Positions 17,992 through 26,766 of a stretch of DNA of 57,192 nucleotides are shown piece after piece; the stretch's first letter is position 1, and every line of letters begins with the position of its first letter. The notes under the pieces were generated by a model, which did no database searches, was not told where the DNA came from, and saw nothing but the letters and a program-made list of their open reading frames with translations. The translations under genes were made by a program, and so were the position numbers. The stretch comes from Myceligenerans indicum (GTDB lineage Bacteria; Actinomycetota; Actinomycetes; Actinomycetales; Cellulomonadaceae). The stretch lies in assembly GCF_016742955.1 (NCBI RefSeq), contig NZ_JABBYC010000030.1, positions 1 to 57,192 on the forward strand, written 5' to 3'.

Positions 17992-18801
17992 GTGGGCACT
18001 GACGGCGACGTCGCCCTGATCACGGTGACGTACAACAGCGCTCGGGCGCTGACGGAGTTCTGGCGGAACCGGCCGTTCGGCCGGTACCCGTGGACGGTCG
18101 TCGACAACGCCTCGTCCGACGGCTCCGCGCGTGTCGCGGAGGACCTGGGCGCTCAGGTACTGGCCCTGCCGTCCAACGTGGGGTTCTCGGCGGCGAACAA
18201 CCTCGGCGCCGCATCGGTCGACGCCGAGGTGCTGATCTTCTGCAACCCGGACGTCACGGTCACCGCGGACGGGATCGCAGCGCTCGCGGGCGACGCACGC
18301 CGATACGGCGGGATCATCGCCCCACAACTGGTCAACGTGGACGGGACGCCTCAGGAGAACGGGCGCGGGACACCCTTCCTCAGCAGGAAGGCCAAGCACC
18401 TGTTCCGCCTGCCCGACGAGCGGTACCAGCGATTCGCGAGACCCGGGGAACTGGCCGACGTCGTCTGGGTGATGGGGGCGGCGCTCGCGGTCACCCGGCG
18501 CGCGTTCGACGCACTGGCGGGCTGGGACGACGGGTTCTTCGTCTACTACGAGGACGCCGACCTGGGGGTGCGGGCCTGGCAGCAGGGGCTGAGCGTGCGG
18601 GTCGACGGCGACGTGCGCTGGCAGCACGGCTGGGGCCGTGAGACGGGACGAGGCTTCTCACCGCACGCGTGGAAGCACGAGCTGGCCAGCGCCTGGCGGT
18701 TCTACCGGAAGCATCCGTACTGTCTCCTGCCGATGGGACGGCGCGCCCATCAGCTGCACCGGATCGACTCGGCGGGCGCGATGATCGGGGTGCGCGCGTG
18801 A
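17992..18801 (+). CDS. GT2 family glycosyltransferase (rhamnosyltransferase-like)
   Basis: A 269-residue GT-A enzyme: nucleotide-binding start ALITVTYNSA, TVVDNASSDGS, NVGFSAANNLG, the metal-site region FCNPDVTV and acceptor motif YEDADLGVRA. This pattern resembles WsaE/RfbF-type rhamnosyltransferases, but the donor is not certain. GTG 17992 is preferred over ATG 17986: the only ribosome site, GAGGAG ending at 17984, is 1 nt from the ATG but 7 nt from the GTG. The last four bases overlap the next gene (GTGA), indicating translational coupling. Confidence 0.88.
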   Translation: MGTDGDVALITVTYNSARALTEFWRNRPFGRYPWTVVDNASSDGSARVAEDLGAQVLALPSNVGFSAANNLGAASVDAEVLIFCNPDVTVTADGIAALAGDARRYGGIIAPQLVNVDGTPQENGRGTPFLSRKAKHLFRLPDERYQRFARPGELADVVWVMGAALAVTRRAFDALAGWDDGFFVYYEDADLGVRAWQQGLSVRVDGDVRWQHGWGRETGRGFSPHAWKHELASAWRFYRKHPYCLLPMGRRAHQLHRIDSAGAMIGVRA

Positions 18802-19799
18802 GCGGCGTGGGATCGTCCCCGGCGACCGGGCGGAGGCTGGACGCCACCCCCATGGTCTCCCTCGTGATGACGGTGCTGAACGAGGAGCGTGGTCTGCCGG
18901 CGTTCCTCTCCTCGCTCCGGGCGCAGACGCTGCCGCCCGACGAGCTGGTGGTGGTCGACGGGGGATCGACGGACGCGACCGTTCCGGTCCTGCAGGCCTG
19001 GGGCGAGACCGCGGGAATGAAGGTCACCGTGATCGAGGCACCGGGTGCCAACATCTCCCGGGGCCGGAACCTCGCGATCGAGCGGGCCCAGCACCAGCTC
19101 ATCGCCGTGACCGACGCCGGGACCTGCCTGGACGCGGGATGGCTCGCCGCGCTGGTCGCCGCCAGGACGCAAGACGTCGACGTCGTCTCCGGTTTCTTCG
19201 AGCCGACCTGGGGGTCGCGGAACGAGCGGCTGTTCGCATCGGTGCTCATGCCACTGCTCGACGAGATCGACCCCGACGAGTTCCTCCCGTCGAGCCGGTC
19301 GCTGCTCATCACCCGGGAGGCGTGGCAGGCCGCCGAGGGCTACCCGGAGTGGCTCGACTACTGCGAGGACCTGGTGTTCGACCTGGCCATGAAGCGTGCC
19401 GGACTCCGGTTCGTCCTGCAGCCGGCGGCGGTCGCGCGCTGGTCGGCGCGAGAGACCTGGCGAGCGTACGCGAAGCAGTACTACCGCTACGCCCGCGGCG
19501 ACGGGAAGGCGGGGCTGTGGCCCAAGCGGCACGCGCTGCGGTACGGAGCGTACGCGGCCGGCGTCGCCGGTGTGCTCGGCCCCTTTCCCGCGGTGGTTCG
19601 CCCCCTGCTCGTGCTCGGATTCGCCGGGTACTGCGCCAAGTTCTTCCGGCGCGCCTGGCGACGGCGCCCGCCCGGCGTTCGTGCCACGCTCCGTTTCCTG
19701 GCAGCGGTCCCGGCCGTGGTGGTGGTGGGGGACGTGGCGAAGATGGCCGGCTACCCGGCGGGGCTCGCCTGGCGGCGGAGGTCCCGCTCGGGGCAGTAG
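18798..19799 (+). CDS. GT2 family glycosyltransferase
   Basis: A 333-residue enzyme with the GT-A core VSLVMTVLNEERGLPAFLSS, VVVDGGSTDATV, ANISRGRNLAIERA and a DAGTCLD metal-site region, followed by a C-terminal part with one or two membrane helices (about 245-310), so it is probably membrane-anchored. It starts at a GTG overlapping the upstream stop by four bases. Its last 49 bp overlap the 3' end of the convergent polymerase gene. Confidence 0.88.
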   Translation: MSGVGSSPATGRRLDATPMVSLVMTVLNEERGLPAFLSSLRAQTLPPDELVVVDGGSTDATVPVLQAWGETAGMKVTVIEAPGANISRGRNLAIERAQHQLIAVTDAGTCLDAGWLAALVAARTQDVDVVSGFFEPTWGSRNERLFASVLMPLLDEIDPDEFLPSSRSLLITREAWQAAEGYPEWLDYCEDLVFDLAMKRAGLRFVLQPAAVARWSARETWRAYAKQYYRYARGDGKAGLWPKRHALRYGAYAAGVAGVLGPFPAVVRPLLVLGFAGYCAKFFRRAWRRRPPGVRATLRFLAAVPAVVVVGDVAKMAGYPAGLAWRRRSRSGQ

Positions 19800-21022
19800 G
19801 CGAGGACCAGCACGGTGGCGAGACACATCACGAAGAACAGTTCGTTGTGGCTGGAGTAGAACGTCGTCGCAGCGATCAGTGCCACGAAGAAGCTGGCGAA
19901 GGTCAGCTCCCTGCGGTGCAGGAGGCGGCTGAACGCGTGCACCGCGACGACGACGAACCCGATCGCCACCCACAGGGGGAACTCGAGCAGGATCGATCCG
20001 AGGCTGGAGTGCATCGGTGCCGTCCCCTCCGCGATCGCGGTGTACGGCAGCCGGTACAGGCGCAGGTCGATGTCGCTGGCGGTCAGGACACTCGCGAACC
20101 CACCGGGAGTGATGCCGAACAGCATGTTCCAGATGTTCTCGACCTTGAGCTGGGCTCCGGCGAGGATCAGGTCGAGGTGGCTCTCGGTGGAGGCCACGGC
20201 GGCGCCGTCGTCGGCGAGCATACGGTCGAGGCCGGCGGTGAAGCGGTCACCCGCGAGAAGCCCGACTGCGACGGGGACGCCGAACGCGGAAGCCAGCACC
20301 AGGTGGGAGAGGTAGACCTGCCACGCCGCCCGCGCCGTCCGCCGAACCCGCCGGTATGCGAGCACGAGCGCCAGGAGGAGGAACGGCGCGAACGTGAAGG
20401 GGAGGCGGGACGGAGTGATCAACGCAATGCCGAACAGGGCGAGGGCGACGACGATCTGCTGCGGTCCGCGCAGGAAGCGCAACGCGGCGAAGGCGAGGAA
20501 GCAGGCAGCCACCGAGCCGTGCGACTTGTCGTCGAACCCGAGGGTCGGGAAGGGGGCGCCCCGCGCGATCTCGAGCACGCCGGCCACCAGCAGCACCACC
20601 AGGCAGATCGGCACCGCGCGCCGGACACCCTCGCCGAATGCGGGACCCGCCGACCGTTCCCGGCAGGCGCGGTAGACGCCCACCAGGTAGAGCGAGGCCA
20701 GCAGGAAGTACCCGATGTGGTACGGGGAGGCCGTGTAGTCGTACCGCAGAGCCACGGCGGCCGCCGCGACCGCCGTCGACACGAGGCCCAGCCCGAGCAG
20801 GACGAGATCCTTCGGGCGCAGCAGTCGCGGAAATGCCAGGAACAACAGCACCGTGCCGGAGATCTGCGCGACGTTCGAGAGCGCGAAGCGCCCCGTGATC
20901 TTCATGCCGAGCAGCATTCCGACGAACATGATCATCGTCGACGCGATGACCAGTCGGCTCGCTCTCGGGCTGATTTCCGGATCGCTCGAGATCTCCTTCA
21001 CGGGTGATGCGACGAGCGTCAT
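19751..21022 (-). CDS. O-antigen ligase/polymerase-like multi-pass membrane protein (Wzy-like)
   Basis: A 423-residue, very hydrophobic protein with about ten membrane helices and a large loop (TESHLDLILAGAQLKVENIW, then MLFGITPGGF) between two late helices, the layout of Wzy polymerases and O-antigen ligases. It would polymerise the lipid-linked repeat unit outside the membrane. Sequence conservation in this family is weak, so topology and gene context carry the call. The ATG at 21022 follows GAGGAAAG. It runs against the flanking genes, is divergent from the BY-kinase gene across 193 bp, and overlaps the upstream glycosyltransferase 3' end. Confidence 0.78.
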   Translation of the reverse strand: MTLVASPVKEISSDPEISPRASRLVIASTMIMFVGMLLGMKITGRFALSNVAQISGTVLLFLAFPRLLRPKDLVLLGLGLVSTAVAAAAVALRYDYTASPYHIGYFLLASLYLVGVYRACRERSAGPAFGEGVRRAVPICLVVLLVAGVLEIARGAPFPTLGFDDKSHGSVAACFLAFAALRFLRGPQQIVVALALFGIALITPSRLPFTFAPFLLLALVLAYRRVRRTARAAWQVYLSHLVLASAFGVPVAVGLLAGDRFTAGLDRMLADDGAAVASTESHLDLILAGAQLKVENIWNMLFGITPGGFASVLTASDIDLRLYRLPYTAIAEGTAPMHSSLGSILLEFPLWVAIGFVVVAVHAFSRLLHRRELTFASFFVALIAATTFYSSHNELFFVMCLATVLVLAYCPERDLRRQASPAG

Positions 21023-21215
21023 TTCCGGTGCTTTCCTCGCGTCAGCGGACGATGCCGCCCACGATAGTCAGAGTCAGCACGGGGTGCATTGCCGACGCGC
21101 GATCCCGGACTTGTCGGGATACGCTCCCAAGCGGGAGGCAGGTGATTTTCGGCGCATCGCGCAGGCCGTGTCTTCTTTCCGTGGATTCTTCTGTCCGTAC
21201 CGGCCCGGAGGCTTT

Positions 21216-23471
21216 ATGGGACTGGCTGAGTATCTCGGCGTTCTCCGCAAGTACTGGATGACCATCGCGGCAACCGTGGTGGTCGTCGTCGTGCTTGCCG
21301 TGATGGTGACCGTGCTGGCGGCGCCGCGGTATCAGGCGTCCTCACAGGTCTTCGTCTCCGTGCGGGGCGGGGACGACTCGGTGAGCGCACTCGTCGCCGG
21401 CCGGGCCTTCTCGGCCGAGCAGGTGACCTCCTACACGGAACTGGTGACCAGCCCCCGGGTGCTGGAGCCCGTGATCGACGAACTCGGTCTCGCGGACACG
21501 CCGGCGTCGCTCGCGTCCCGGGTGTCGGCCGATCGGCCCAAGGGCACCGTCCTGATCGACATCTCCGTCGAGGACGAGTCCCCCACGGTCGCCGCGGGAG
21601 TGGCGAACGGCGTCGCGGACAGCCTGGCCACCGTGGTGGCGGAGCTCGAGACGGAGGAAGGCAGCAGCACCTCCCCGGTCGAGGTCAGCACGATCCGCGA
21701 TGCGACCGTGCCGGGCGTGCCGGCCTCACCCCGCCCGGTGCTGAACATCGCCCTCGGGCTGCTGGCAGGCCTCGTGCTGGGCGTCGGCATCGCCGTGCTG
21801 CGCGATGTGCTCGACACCCGTGTCCGAACCCCGGACGACGTCGAGACGATCGCCGGTGCGTCCGTGATCGGCGTGATCCCGTTCGACGCCGAGACCCCCA
21901 GGAAGCCCCTGATCGTCTCCGACAGCCCGCTCAACGGGCGCGCCGAGGCCTTCCGCCGGCTGCGGACGAACCTCCAGTTCCTCGAGGTCGGTACGGGCTC
22001 ACGATGCTTCGTGGTCGTCTCGGCGCTCCCCGGGGAGGGGAAGTCGACGACGTCGATCAACCTGGCGATCACGCTGGCCGACGCGGGCTCGCGGGTTGCC
22101 GTCGTCGACGGTGACCTGCGCCGTCCGAGCATCTCGCGCTACCTCGGGATGGAGGGGTCCGTAGGCCTGACGACGGTACTGATCGGCAAGGTCGATCTCG
22201 CCGAGGCCATGCAGCCCTGGGGCAACGAGAACCTGCACGTCCTGCCGTCGGGCCAGATCCCGCCGAACCCGAGCGAGCTGCTGGGGTCGGTTCAGATGGT
22301 CAGGACGATCGAGCGCCTCACCAAGGAGTACGACGTCGTCCTCATCGACTCGGCACCGCTCCTGCCGGTGACCGACGGAGCGATCCTCGCGAAGATGACC
22401 GGCGGCGCCATCCTCGTCGTCGGCGCCGGAGTCGCGCACACCACGCAGGTGCAGGAGGCGGCCCGGGCGCTCGCCACGGTCGACGCCGACCTGGTCGGCA
22501 CGGTCCTCAACCGGAGCGAACTCACCGAGCGGTCCCGCTACCAGTACCAGTACTACGCGAGCGACGAGAGTGACTCCCCGGCTGTCACGAGCCACCGGGA
22601 AGCGTCGAGCGCCCTCCTGGCCCGGGGGATCGCAGGACTGGGCAGGCACGCCACAGGCCTGGTCCGTCGCGCGGGCCATCTCGGCGACCGAACCGTTGGT
22701 CTGGGCCATCGGATCCCAGGCATGGGGAGCCGTGCCCCGGAGCGGCATTCGGCCGACCGCGCCGCCAGCCGTGCCGTCGGCCGCGAGGCCGCACGCCGGA
22801 GGGAACGCGGGGGCGGTGAACGGGCCGCGCAGGCGACGGTTCTCGGGGCGGGAGCGTCCGCCACGGTCGGCGCGGTCGGCGCGGTCGGCGCGGTCGCCAC
22901 CGTGGCGACGGCCGCGGCCGTGACGGACCCGACCGCAGACCGGCCGGCGTCGGCGACGGAGGTCGTGCGGGAGGCCGGCGGCCCCCACGACGAGACGATG
23001 CCGGGCGAGTACGCGGCGCCCTGGTCCGGGGAAGGGCGCATGGTCCACGCGGACGGGGCCGATCGGGGCGGGGCCGAGGTGGGCGGCGCGGGCTCGGGCG
23101 AGGCAGTTCGGGATCATGCGGGCCCGGGCGACCCGGGTCGCGATCATGCGGGTCCGGATCGAGTGAGCCTGGATCGCGTGGGCCTGGACTATGTGGGCCT
23201 GGACCAGGCCGACCCGGATGACGCCGACCTGGATCAGGCCGATCTGGATGAGGCCGATCTGGATGAGGCCGATCTGGATGAGGCCGATCTGGATGAGGCC
23301 GATCTGGATGAGGCCGATCTGGATGAGGCCGATCTGGATGAGGCCGACCTGGACGGCATCGTCCTGGAGGACGCAGCTCCGGAGGGCACGGCTCTCGACG
23401 ACAGACCGGCCGATTCGGCGGGCGGCACGGTCGGCCCGGTTCCGTGGCCGCCCGTGGCATCTCCCAACTGA
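21216..23471 (+). CDS. Wzz/BY-kinase: polysaccharide co-polymerase fused to tyrosine kinase, with repeat tail
   Basis: A 751-residue protein controlling chain length and export. Wzz domain with membrane helices at about 16-34 and 176-197. The kinase domain has Walker A ALPGEGKST (about 270), Walker A' VVDGDLRRP (about 296) and Walker B VLIDSAPLLP (about 375). A tyrosine cluster, RYQYQYYASD, at about 441-450 directly after the kinase domain is the expected autophosphorylation site. About 300 further residues form an Ala/Gly/Arg-rich then acidic tail, including 13 pentapeptide units of which seven are ADLDE-type and identical. Family members usually end just after the Tyr cluster, so the tail is unusual. 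The ATG follows GGAG at about 6 nt. The LMW phosphatase at 12783 is the likely antagonist. Confidence 0.93.
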   Translation: MGLAEYLGVLRKYWMTIAATVVVVVVLAVMVTVLAAPRYQASSQVFVSVRGGDDSVSALVAGRAFSAEQVTSYTELVTSPRVLEPVIDELGLADTPASLASRVSADRPKGTVLIDISVEDESPTVAAGVANGVADSLATVVAELETEEGSSTSPVEVSTIRDATVPGVPASPRPVLNIALGLLAGLVLGVGIAVLRDVLDTRVRTPDDVETIAGASVIGVIPFDAETPRKPLIVSDSPLNGRAEAFRRLRTNLQFLEVGTGSRCFVVVSALPGEGKSTTSINLAITLADAGSRVAVVDGDLRRPSISRYLGMEGSVGLTTVLIGKVDLAEAMQPWGNENLHVLPSGQIPPNPSELLGSVQMVRTIERLTKEYDVVLIDSAPLLPVTDGAILAKMTGGAILVVGAGVAHTTQVQEAARALATVDADLVGTVLNRSELTERSRYQYQYYASDESDSPAVTSHREASSALLARGIAGLGRHATGLVRRAGHLGDRTVGLGHRIPGMGSRAPERHSADRAASRAVGREAARRRERGGGERAAQATVLGAGASATVGAVGAVGAVATVATAAAVTDPTADRPASATEVVREAGGPHDETMPGEYAAPWSGEGRMVHADGADRGGAEVGGAGSGEAVRDHAGPGDPGRDHAGPDRVSLDRVGLDYVGLDQADPDDADLDQADLDEADLDEADLDEADLDEADLDEADLDEADLDEADLDGIVLEDAAPEGTALDDRPADSAGGTVGPVPWPPVASPN
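23166..23360 (+). repeat. 15-bp tandem array, 13 units (7 perfect), in the BY-kinase gene
   Basis: Seven identical units GATCTGGATGAGGCC occupy 23241-23345. Degenerate units of the same 15-bp phase extend upstream to 23166 and one downstream to 23360. Translated they give DLDEA repeats (equivalently ADLDE), matching the A(D/N)LXX pentapeptide-repeat rule. There are no spacers, so this is not a CRISPR array. The identity of the core indicates recent expansion. Confidence 0.97.
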
Positions 23472-23494
23472 GACGAGCGAGGAGCATCCGACAA

Positions 23495-24463
23495 GTGATT
23501 GCGCAGATCGACCGGGAGTACGTGACCACGGCCGGGCTACCGCCGGCGCTGCGGAGGCTGGCCGCCTACGTGTTCTTCGAGGGACGGCCCGCCGTGGTGC
23601 GCGGCCAGTGGTTCAACCCGGTGGTCCGGGCCAACCTCGACCTGGGTATGCGCCTCGGGATCCGTGAGGTGGACCGGCCGGTGTTCGTCGTCGGCATCGG
23701 GAGGTCGGGAACGACCCACCTGAGCAGGCTGCTCAGCGCGCACCGTGACGTCGCCTGGCTGAACGAGCCGAAGCTGATCTGGAACATGGTCCAGCGCGGC
23801 GAGGATGTCAGCGGCTTCTACGCGCCCCGCGGGCGGTTCCGGCTCGGAGCGCAGGACGTCACCCCCGAGGTGCGTGCCCGTGCCGAGAGCCTGTTCGGCT
23901 ACTTCCTGTCGGTGGTGCGATCCCGCCGGCTGGTCGACAAGTACCCGGAGATGACCTACCGCGTCCCGTTCCTGCGGGCCTTGTTCCCGGACTGCAAGAT
24001 CGTGGCCATCGTTCGCCGCCCGGACGACTTCGTGAACTCGGTCCTGGCCTGGAACGAGCGCAACGCGCACGGTGGCCAGGACTGGTGGGGCGTGAACGAC
24101 AGCAAGTGGGACCACATGCGCGCCGAGCTCGTCCCGGCCGACCCGGCGGTGGAGGCGGCACTGGGCGCTGCGGGCGAGCGCTCCCCGAGCCCGGGGGAGA
24201 AGGCTGCGACCGAGTGGTCCCTGGGCATGCGCTCCCTCCTCGCGTCCAACGACGAGATCGACGAGATCGTGCGCTACGAGGACCTGGCACGACATCCCGG
24301 GAAGACCATCGAGGGCCTGCTCGAGACGTGCGAGCTGGAGCCCAGCCCCGAGGCGCTCACGCTTGCCCGCCGGTCGACGTCGAGCAGGCTGCGCGACGAG
24401 CGTGCCGACTTCGGTGTGCTGCACGACGTCGTCGGAAGGACGCGGGAGGCGATCGGGGTCTGA
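23495..24463 (+). CDS. PAPS-dependent sulfotransferase family protein (1)
   Basis: A 322-residue cytoplasmic enzyme expected to move a sulfuryl group from 3'-phosphoadenylyl sulfate to a sugar hydroxyl. The 5'-phosphosulfate loop is GIGRSGTTHLSRLL (about residue 65), and the 3'-phosphate motif is IVRRPDDFVNSV (about 171). The GTG at 23495 follows GAGGAGC with about 10 nt spacing and begins 23 bp after the kinase stop. An in-frame GTG at 23444 would overlap the kinase gene and has no clear ribosome site, but it cannot be excluded. Confidence 0.85.
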   Translation: MIAQIDREYVTTAGLPPALRRLAAYVFFEGRPAVVRGQWFNPVVRANLDLGMRLGIREVDRPVFVVGIGRSGTTHLSRLLSAHRDVAWLNEPKLIWNMVQRGEDVSGFYAPRGRFRLGAQDVTPEVRARAESLFGYFLSVVRSRRLVDKYPEMTYRVPFLRALFPDCKIVAIVRRPDDFVNSVLAWNERNAHGGQDWWGVNDSKWDHMRAELVPADPAVEAALGAAGERSPSPGEKAATEWSLGMRSLLASNDEIDEIVRYEDLARHPGKTIEGLLETCELEPSPEALTLARRSTSSRLRDERADFGVLHDVVGRTREAIGV

Positions 24464-24535
24464 GCCCGGGGCCGAGGTGCGGCTCCGGTGGCCGCGGGCC
24501 TCGGACCCGGTCGGCGGTCAGGCTCGCGGTGGTGG

Positions 24536-25549
24536 CTACGGCTGTGGGTCGGGCCCGGTCTCACGCGGCCCGGTCTGTCGTGAGTCCACAGGGCCGGGCC
24601 GCCGGCGGGGGGTTTCCAGGCCGTGCTCGCGCCGCGCGGAGGCGACCTGCTCCCCGAGCCGGCCGGCCCATCTGCGCGTGCGCCGGGCCAGGCGCACGCC
24701 GACGGTCGGGGAGATCGCGTGGTGCGCCTCCAGGACCTGGCGCCGCGTGTCCAGGAGGGCCGACGTCAGCGGCGTCTCCGCCTCGTCGAGGAGCCGCCTG
24801 CCGTCGACACGACCCGTCTCGCCGTCCCGGTCGAGGAGCCGCTGGTAAAGACGTACCTGGGCAGGCGAGAGACCCAGCTTCGTCAGCGCATCCGGATCGT
24901 CGTCCTCCGCCGCGTGCCTGAGGTCCCGCACGACGTGGTCGGACGGGTCCGGGTCGTGGATGGGGTATCCGGAACGCTCCAGCCACTCACGAGTCCTGGC
25001 CAGAGTCTTCGCGGCGTCGGACATCAGCGAGCCGAACGAGATGAACAACGCCTCGCGCCCGTCGACGGCGTCGATCATGGAGCGGTTGTACCGCTCCCAC
25101 AGCGCGACCCCGTACAGCAGCGGGAACCCGTTGCGCGCGTGCAGGGACCGGGCGACCTCGAGCGGATGGCGCACGGTCACGGTGAAGGACGCCGGACTCG
25201 CGTCCAGTCCCAGCCAGAGCGGAAGCGTGAGGCAGTTGCGCGGGTCCTTCCAGACCCAGGGCTCACTGCCCAGCCCCCGGAGCCGCCGCGAGAGCGCCGT
25301 CCGTCCGGCCTCGTCTCCGGCGGCCGCGGCCAGTGCGTGCGGCAGGGAGTCGGACGGGGCGGACCACTCGCATCCCGCGAGTGCCAGGATCTTGTCGTTC
25401 GCCCGGCGGAGCCGGATGTCCTCCCACTGCCCGAGCCTGTTGGTGCGCCGGATCTCGGGGTCTCGCGGCTCGTAGCCGACCATGCGACCGATCATCCGCG
25501 CATAGGCGGATGTGCCACTTCGATGCATCCCCAGAACGTATATACCCAT
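24536..25549 (-). CDS. Sulfotransferase family protein (2)
   Basis: A 337-residue protein starting right at the PAPS loop: MGIYVLGMHRSGTSAYARMI, with 3'-phosphate-binding TVRHPLEVARSLHARNG later. A WKDPRNCLTLPLW segment is typical of this family. The C-terminal about 60 residues are Arg/Pro-rich and probably disordered. The ATG at 25549 follows AAAGGA; a longer in-frame reading adds 12 residues without a ribosome site. It is opposite in direction to its neighbours, facing the next glycosyltransferase across 188 bp of relatively AT-rich sequence. Confidence 0.85.
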   Translation of the reverse strand: MGIYVLGMHRSGTSAYARMIGRMVGYEPRDPEIRRTNRLGQWEDIRLRRANDKILALAGCEWSAPSDSLPHALAAAAGDEAGRTALSRRLRGLGSEPWVWKDPRNCLTLPLWLGLDASPASFTVTVRHPLEVARSLHARNGFPLLYGVALWERYNRSMIDAVDGREALFISFGSLMSDAAKTLARTREWLERSGYPIHDPDPSDHVVRDLRHAAEDDDPDALTKLGLSPAQVRLYQRLLDRDGETGRVDGRRLLDEAETPLTSALLDTRRQVLEAHHAISPTVGVRLARRTRRWAGRLGEQVASARREHGLETPRRRPGPVDSRQTGPRETGPDPQP

Positions 25550-25737
25550 ATAAATCCTTTCATCTGGCGATGCGCTGTGTGGCATTCTCCGGCGGAATTC
25601 CTGTGCTCAGGATGCGCGCTTGGCGCCATTCCCGCGATCGCGCGCATTTCCTACCATCTCGTGTCAGTATCGAACGTGACTGTCCCGGCGGCGACGTCAC
25701 GGGTGATAACGGCAGGCTCATGGGATGAGGAGCGGGA

Positions 25738-26700
25738 GTGCGCAAAGGGCGAATCAGCGTCGTTGTTGTCAACTACCATTCGGTGCATCACCTGAGGCGC
25801 TGCCTTGCCGGGCTCACGAGCGAGAAGCTGTCGCGAATCATCGTCGTGGACAACGCCTCGGGAGCTGACGAGGTCCGCGAACTCGAGCACCTGGTGGCCG
25901 GCGACGACCGGGTCACCCTGCTGGTCAACGAGACGAACGTCGGGTTCGGACCGGCTGTCAACCTCGCGGTGAGGTCCGCGGACTGGGGGCAGGAGGACCA
26001 CCTGTGGATCCTCAACCCGGACACGGTGCCCGACGCCGATGCCCCGGATCGCCTGCTCGAGGCCATGGAGGCGGGCGATCTCGACATCGTCTCCCCGCTG
26101 ATCACCATGGGACCGCCGGACGACCTCCGGGTGTGGTTCGCCGGCGGCGACGCCGACGCGCTGTCCGGTTCGGTGTCCCACGCCCTTTTCGGCCTTCCCG
26201 TGAAGGAGGTGCCGGAGGCCGCGGTGCTGCCGGCCCGGTTCATCACGGGTGCGGCACCGCTGATGAGCCACGCGACCTGGGCGGCGCTCGGAGGGTTCCG
26301 CGAAGACCTGTTCCTGTACTGGGAGGACGTCGACCTGTCGCTCCGCGCGCGCGGCCTCGGCCTCAGGATGGCCTGCCTTCCCGAGGCGCGCGTGTGGCAC
26401 CTGCGGGGCGGCTCCTCGGGATCATCGGCGGGCCGCAGCGCGGACTTCTACTACTACGTCCAGCGGAACCGGATCCTCGTCTGCCGGCCGGCCGCCGGGT
26501 TGCCGAGGCTTCTGTTCGGACGAGGCGCCACGGAAGTCCTGCGGCTCCTGGCGAAACCCGTTCTGGTGGAGCCGGCGGACCGGGTGCGGAAGCTGTATTC
26601 CTCGACCCGGGGGCTGATCGACGGCATCCGCGGGGTGAACGGGCGTCGAGCGGCCGCACGCCTCGAGGACCGGCGGGTCGGCGTCGGCGTGGATGCCTAG
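25738..26700 (+). CDS. GT2 family glycosyltransferase
   Basis: A 320-residue GT-A glycosyltransferase: ISVVVVNYHSVHHLRRCL, IIVVDNASGADEV, NVGFGPAVNLAVRSA, LNPDTVPD as the metal-site region, and LYWEDVDLSLRARG as the acceptor/catalytic motif. The GTG start follows GAGGAG with 5 nt spacing. It leads a three-gene run with the third sulfotransferase and the flippase. Confidence 0.9.
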   Translation: MRKGRISVVVVNYHSVHHLRRCLAGLTSEKLSRIIVVDNASGADEVRELEHLVAGDDRVTLLVNETNVGFGPAVNLAVRSADWGQEDHLWILNPDTVPDADAPDRLLEAMEAGDLDIVSPLITMGPPDDLRVWFAGGDADALSGSVSHALFGLPVKEVPEAAVLPARFITGAAPLMSHATWAALGGFREDLFLYWEDVDLSLRARGLGLRMACLPEARVWHLRGGSSGSSAGRSADFYYYVQRNRILVCRPAAGLPRLLFGRGATEVLRLLAKPVLVEPADRVRKLYSSTRGLIDGIRGVNGRRAAARLEDRRVGVGVDA

Positions 26701-26766
26701 CGGACGGCTCCGTCGCCGCGCCGGTCGTGCCGGCATGCCGTGAGTCGAGCTGCGGAGGATCCAAGC

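Noticed and set aside
20853..21215. N-terminal extension of the BY-kinase
   Set aside because: It would run antisense through the polymerase gene start; ATG 21216 has GGAG and begins at the Wzz domain.
23241..23345. CRISPR array
   Set aside because: Units are directly adjacent with no spacers and remain in coding frame.
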